This document shows, in pieces, positions 17,839-21,484 of a DNA stretch of 21,484 nt. Position numbers and translations under genes: made by a program. The stretch is taken from assembly GCA_015680685.1 (NCBI GenBank), contig MNCI01006676.1, forward strand, positions 107,261 to 128,744, written 5' to 3'. The notes beneath the pieces were generated by a model. That model was not told where the DNA came from, ran no database searches, and saw only the letters and a list, made by a program, of their open reading frames with translations. This stretch comes from Gnetum montanum (lineage: Eukaryota > Streptophyta > Gnetopsida > Gnetales > Gnetaceae). Each line of letters opens with the position of its first letter. The first letter of the stretch is position 1.

Positions 17839-18560
17839 ATGGCTGAAGGTGCTATTCTTCAAGGCTATGGTGTTGTTTATCACAATGTGAAATTCGTCTA
17901 GTTTTGCTCCTCAAGGGAAGTTCCTTTAACTTGCCTAAAATCGATTTTCTTCTTCTAGATGATATTTTTGATGCGGTTTCTATAGAATTTGCAATGTGCT
18001 TTCTTTTTCTTCAAATAGTGAGGTTTTTACCGAGGTTTCTGAGTATCAACATGCAAATCCAAAACCTCATTTAGCCCTAAGGCATTCAAGTTTCTCATGC
18101 CCGTTACTATGCCCAAAACTTTATTCTGGTGGAATTATCTGAGGTCTCTCAGGTCGAGAAAGCTCTCTCTTTAAAAATTTTCCCATCACGGAATGCAACT
18201 CTAATAGTGCATGCTTGAAGATTTGACTTTAATGTTAATAACCCAACCTTTAACACAATCCCCTATTATGTAGAATTGCCAAATCTTCCACCCATTTTTT
18301 CATCTGTAAAGAGAGACATCGTGAGCATCCTTTGTTCTATTATTTTCGACTATTGCACTGTGATCAATAGAACTCAAATTTGTCGTTATTGTATCAAACT
18401 CGATATAGCTCTCAAAAAGACCTCATTAACCCTCGCAGCCGATGGAAAACTTTTTACCCAAAAAATAGACTATTTTTGTCTCCCAAACTCATGTAGCTAC
18501 TATCATAGGGCCAAGCATCATATCTTGGTGTGTTCCTTCTTAACTAAGAAGAAATAATCT
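17839..18560 (+). pseudogene. LINE ORF1-like (DUF4283 / zinc-knuckle) relic
   Basis: A possible start MAEGAILQGYG lies at 17839 but runs into stops. From about 18105 a DUF4283-like stretch is readable: ILVELSEVSQVEKALSL..FP, a TGA where the conserved Trp before RFDFN is expected, NPTFNTIPYYVELPNLPP, CRYCIKLDIALKK, and LAADGKLFTQKIDYF. It ends in a CX2CX4HX4C knuckle at 18492-18533 with exact spacing, but the second Cys is Tyr (C-S-Y-Y-H...H....C). A basic KKK follows, then stop at 18555. It is non-functional, and the family assignment rests on motif order. Confidence 0.65.
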
Positions 18561-18960
18561 ATAGCACCCCTAAAAATCCATTCCCCAAACACATCGTCCT
18601 ACCCATCCTTAGAATCCTTTAAATTCATATCCTCTTTCCAAACAGCTCCAAAGTCCTCCTCTCTATCTAGCCCCTCCAAGATACAAATGCCATAGTCAAG
18701 TACACACACCTTGGCCTAGGTCATCCCCTCCAAGTCATTCAAGGACTCCATCTTAGGTGAAGAGTTTGTGACAAGCAATGGAAGGAAACGTGTCAAAGCT
18801 TCCTTCCTTACATCACCTCCTCTTCACTAAACACTTTTGAGGCCCCCGTTACTACCAGCAACTCCTTTACCCTCCTTTCACAAACAATGGAAGTTTATAC
18901 TTCGACTTCTGAATCTCCTGTTAACCTCTCAGTCGACATGCCCTTTGCTTCCCCACTAAC

Positions 18961-19255
18961 CTCCTGTCATGGAACGTTCAAGGCCTTATTGATAGGCTTT
19001 GATGAAAACAAGTAGGTAACTTTCTATCCAGTCTTAATATTGCTTTTAACTTCGTTCTCCTTCAAGAAATCAAGATTTTAGTCGACCATTTATCTCTTTC
19101 AGCCCATTGGTTTCTTCCTTACCCATCAATTCTTGCAACATCCCACATTAGTGGGAAAGGGAGAGCTGCCATAATCCTCTCAACTTACTAGAAAGATAAG
19201 ATCATTCAAATTGGTTCTGATTTTGATCATGGAGTTTCTTAGGCTACCTTCTCTT
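18961..19255 (+). pseudogene. LINE endonuclease (EEP-type) fragment
   Basis: A single frame gives LLSWNVQGLIDR at the start (compare SWNVRGL of plant LINEs), FVLLQEIKI with the expected catalytic Glu (codon at 19066), SAHWF, a SGKGRAAIIL stretch where SGG.AI is usual, and GSDFDHGVS followed by a stop. In-frame stops at about 19000-19005 (TGA TGA), after LSTY (TAG) and after GVS (TAG) kill it. The domain is cut before its C-terminal catalytic His region. Confidence 0.7.
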
Positions 19256-19261
19256 CCCTAC

Positions 19262-19987
19262 ATGGCCACCAGATTTATACAACAACATATTGTAAATAGG
19301 TTTGGGGTGCCACGTTCACTAATTTTTGATAATGGGACTCATTTCATAGGTGTCACATTTAGGAAATTAATGCAATGCTTAGTGGTAGAACATAAATTAA
19401 CAATACCTTACCACCCCTAAGTCAACGGTCAAGCAAAGGTAACCAACTAGAAGATTGCAAAACTATTAACGTGAGCCATTAGCAAATATAGGAAGGATTG
19501 GAGCACAAAAGTTAATGATGCTCTCTAGGCTTACCGATCAACTTGGAAACTTCCTATTAGATATTCTCCCTATGAGTTAGTGTACGGGAAACTTTCAATG
19601 CTTCCAATTCAATCTAAACTCTGCACACTCTCAACGACCTATGATCTAAACCTTGACCTAAGTTTAGCACAAAAGGAAAGATTGATCAATCTCAATGTGC
19701 AAGACAAAAATCTCTTGGCGGTCCTATCTTTGAATGAGGTGAACAAGGCATTCAGTGAGCAATAACATGGCCTTAGAATTAGGAAAGTAAGGTTTCAACT
19801 AGGAGATAAGGTCCTCTACTGGAACCCCACACATGTACCTCAAAAGGAAAAATTTCAAACATTGTGGGAGGGACCTTATATAATTAATCAAACCTTTACC
19901 TCTAGAGCCATGATAATTTACAAACCTAATAGTCCAAATAAAAAGCAATTGGTCAATATCCAACAAAACAAATTAAACCTTTCCTAA
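19262..19987 (+). pseudogene. Ty3/gypsy integrase, Tat/Athila-like (degenerate)
   Basis: One continuous frame with no frameshift: ATRFIQQHIVNRFGVPRSL, FDNGTHF (catalytic Asp codon 19328), IPYHP-stop-VNGQAKVTN, KDWS..VNDAL-stop-AYRS, PIRYSPYELVYGK, FQLGDKVLYWNP and LWEGPYII (GPY module), ending TAA at 19985. Asp to the NGQA-E position is separated by exactly 35 residues (DX35E), but the Glu is Lys (AAG, 19436-19438). Stops lie at 19418, 19448, 19472, 19526 and 19763. The first catalytic Asp and zinc-binding HHCC part are absent at the LINE junction. Confidence 0.88.
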
Positions 19988-20685
19988 AACCAAGATAGGC
20001 CAATGTAATTACTGCCTCACCTGATGGACACCAATGTTCTATTTTTCGAATCTTCTCCTTCCAACTCAATCATGGGGGAGAAGGCCATCCATGCTAACCA
20101 TTACCATGACCTCTTAGTTTTTCTACCTTTTTGTTTTTCACATTTTTGATTTTACAAATTTTTTATTTTGAAATTTTTCTAATTGTATACCATTTTTAGT
20201 ACATTTAAATTTTCTTGATTATTTTACACTTTCTTATATATTTTATTTTGTTTTGTTTCTTATGTTTCGTTTGATTAAGTGTGATATTTTCTCATTTTTG
20301 CTACTAAATTTGCTTTATTATCACAAGACACAATGCTGATGTTGTTGTTTGCTAATGATGGCTTGTGCTTAATGTGTGATTGTCAATGTCTGGTTTCTAT
20401 TTTTGAATTTTGATGTCTGATGACTTTGACATGGTTTATTTTTCATGGAACAGGTAGTGAGTCCACATTATCCACCCATCCAATGAACTCTATGATTTTC
20501 CTTGTTCTGGGAATTTGAGGTCCCTTGTTCATTAAAGAAACTTTTAATTAATCAATGACCTTGGTAGTTCTAGAATTAGGAATGATCCAAAGGTTTATAA
20601 AGGGTGTGACTTCAAGGAAACTTAATAGTCTTTGTACTCTTCTTCTTGCTTGAGTGTTTAAGTGTTTTTCACAAACTTCTTACAT
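19988..20685 (+). mobile_element. Post-integrase non-coding region of a gypsy element
   Basis: It is collinear with 1190-1810 from about 20036 onward, including the TTCCAACTCAATCATGGGG block, a T-rich stretch, a GTGAGTCCACA block and AAAGGGTGTGACTTCAAGG. It ends abruptly at LTR3 near 20686 without the polypurine tract seen before LTR1 and LTR2, so roughly 1.3 kb present in element B is missing here. Confidence 0.7.
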
Positions 20686-20698
20686 GTCTCGCGTACGC

Positions 20699-20786
20699 GA
20701 TATCATGGGCGTCGCAATATCGCATCCCATGCGATATCGCGTACGCGATATCACGTCGTCCCCTGCAATATCATGTACGCAATATC
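20699..20786 (+). promoter_or_regulatory. GATATC/AATATC palindrome array in LTR3 U3
   Basis: Six sites occur: GATATC at 20699, 20733 and 20747, and AATATC at 20716, 20767 and 20781. Most are flanked by GC as GCGATATCGC or GCAATATCGC and linked by CGTACG palindromes. The last site ends 18 bp before TATA, as in LTR1. Confidence 0.65.
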
Positions 20787-20804
20787 GCAATCCGCTGCCA
20801 AATC

Positions 20805-20811
20805 TATAAAT
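20805..20811 (+). promoter_or_regulatory. TATA box of LTR3
   Basis: TATAAAT in CTATAAATAAGAGGCGG matches the LTR1 core promoter almost exactly. Confidence 0.7.
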
Positions 20812-20934
20812 AAGAGGCGGCACTCCCCTCATTTCCCATCCTAGGCTAGAAGTAGCGAAGCTCTGGAGGATTGATCACCCCAGAGATAGAATATTTTCCA
20901 TGTGCCCACAGTAGGAGTCCCCCAAGTGAACTGT

Positions 20935-20987
20935 TCTTTATTCGAGCAACTTTGTACCTGAACGCAAGTTGTGTACGGCAATAAAGA
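20935..20987 (+). promoter_or_regulatory. LTR3 R-region hairpin carrying the poly(A) signal
   Basis: TCTTTATT (20935-20942) pairs with AATAAAGA (20980-20987, AATAAA at 20980-20985). The inner stem CAACTT (20947-20952)/AAGTTG (20966-20971) differs in sequence from the LTR1 inner stem but encloses the same GTACCTGA-type loop. Confidence 0.6.
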
Positions 20988-21058
20988 TGAGCTTTGTGGA
21001 TAAACCTTGTAGTACATGAATAGGTTTTATTGCATGTTATTCCTTACCTGTTGTTAGC

Positions 21059-21245
21059 GTGGCATGAGTACGACTTGGTTACGAGCATTGACGAATGTGT
21101 ACGGCTAACCAAGGAATCGGCTACTCATCGCGATTAGATTCTCTCCCCTTATCTCCTAGAACGTGGGATGAGTACGACTTGATTATGAGCATCTATGGAT
21201 GTGTACGGCTAGTCAAGGAATCGGTTGCTTGTCACACTTAGGTTA
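21059..21245 (+). repeat. 103-bp tandem duplication in LTR3 U5
   Basis: Units start CGTGGCATGAGTACGACTTG at 21059 and CGTGGGATGAGTACGACTTG at 21162. Both contain GTGTACGGCTA..CAAGGAATCGG and differ by scattered substitutions. LTR1 has a single counterpart starting near 678 (CGTGGAACGAGTACGACTTG). Confidence 0.85.
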
Positions 21246-21484
21246 GTTAGGTGCCTCAGTATGACCACTTCGAGCACGTGTGTTACGTGTGGTGATCCCA
21301 GTAACGATTAGTGTTTGGTAGCCACAATTGCATAGTTCAGGGTGTGTACGGTAAGTGGGAACGGATGCTAACGCTAGTTAATTTAGACTTAGGACATTAG
21401 TTAGAGTTAGTTAGTTTCTCAACCCTTTGCTCTTAGCATAGAAGACATAAAACCAAAAAAGACCAAAAAAAAATCATATACCTC

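Larger units (their letters stand above)
17345..19260 (+). mobile_element. LINE (non-LTR retrotransposon) relic, 3'-truncated
   Basis: ORF1-like sequence with a zinc knuckle is followed by an L1-type endonuclease start, in the order expected of plant LINEs. The 5' part (about 17345-17830) is GC-richer, has no gene I can name and may be 5' UTR. The reverse transcriptase is absent: the endonuclease reading is cut at about 19240-19290 by a gypsy integrase fragment. The exact 5' end and target-site duplication are not visible. Confidence 0.65.
20686..21484 (+). repeat. Gypsy LTR3 (5'-truncated, cut by window end)
   Basis: It contains the U3 GATATC/AATATC array (20699-20786), TATAAAT (20805-20811) in the LTR1 context, GTAGCGAAGCTCTGG as in LTR1, and the R hairpin (20935-20987). 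U5 blocks are shared with LTR1 (GAGTACGACTTG, CAAGGAATCGG) and with LTR2 (CGAGCACGTGTGTTA, CATATACCTC). The family terminus TGATGAG is not present upstream, so its start is truncated or altered. By alignment to LTR2, about 170-180 bp remain beyond the window. Confidence 0.8.

Overview
The window looks like nuclear DNA of a land plant, most likely a seed plant. It holds one intron-bearing gene with canonical GT-AG introns, surrounded by degenerate plant-type retrotransposons: Ty3/gypsy with Tat/Athila-like integrase, Ty1/copia with UBN2-type gag, and a LINE with a DUF4283-like ORF1. A gymnosperm is possible from this mix, but the sequence does not settle the species. No rRNA, tRNA, CRISPR or bacterial feature was seen.

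Left arm (1-8400). A gypsy 3' end (1-293, ending in a polypurine tract) runs into a complete LTR (LTR1, 294-1187). LTR1 sits inside the 3' non-coding part of a second gypsy element (1188-3188), which ends in its own polypurine tract and a complete LTR (LTR2, 3189-4069). Both LTRs start TGATGAG and end CTCATCA. After an unassigned stretch (4070-5340, with a 55-bp triplication) comes a minus-strand copia derivative: degenerate RT (5350-6060), gag (6090-6801), a primer-binding site (6815-6826) and a long LTR-like leader. The leader has a palindrome array, a TATA box and exact 62-bp and 36-bp tandem duplications.

Centre (about 8400-17340). This is a relatively transposon-free island. It contains one minus-strand gene, CDS join(13330..12057, 11741..11062, 10343..9325), which by my splice model encodes 990 residues. 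The protein has three N-terminal membrane segments and two GT-A-like halves, each with an acidic DDD/EDD motif. It resembles plant 'glycosyltransferase family 2-like' proteins of unknown substrate. Exon 3 is much more GC-rich than exons 1 and 2. The inferred 5' leader has three upstream ATGs and a possible short intron. The 3.4 kb upstream of the gene shows no coding sequence I can support.

Right arm (17340-21484). A plus-strand LINE relic (ORF1 with a damaged CCHC knuckle, then endonuclease) is fused near 19240-19290 to a gypsy integrase. The integrase is in one frame over about 0.78 kb, has five stops, and its catalytic Glu is replaced by Lys. Then come non-coding sequence homologous to 1190-1810 and a third, 5'-truncated LTR (LTR3) cut by the window end.

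The most interesting structures are in the transposon control regions. The gypsy LTRs carry subfamily-specific arrays of short palindromes just upstream of TATA: GATATC/AATATC in LTR1 and LTR3, and a 23-bp dyad repeat in LTR2. All three LTRs keep an 8-bp stem that contains the AATAAA signal, with inner stems of differing sequence. The copia leader has its own unrelated palindrome array (ACCATG...CATGGT / CCACAA...TTGTGG). Most nonsense changes that I can compare with family consensus are C-to-T type, as expected from decay of methylated DNA.
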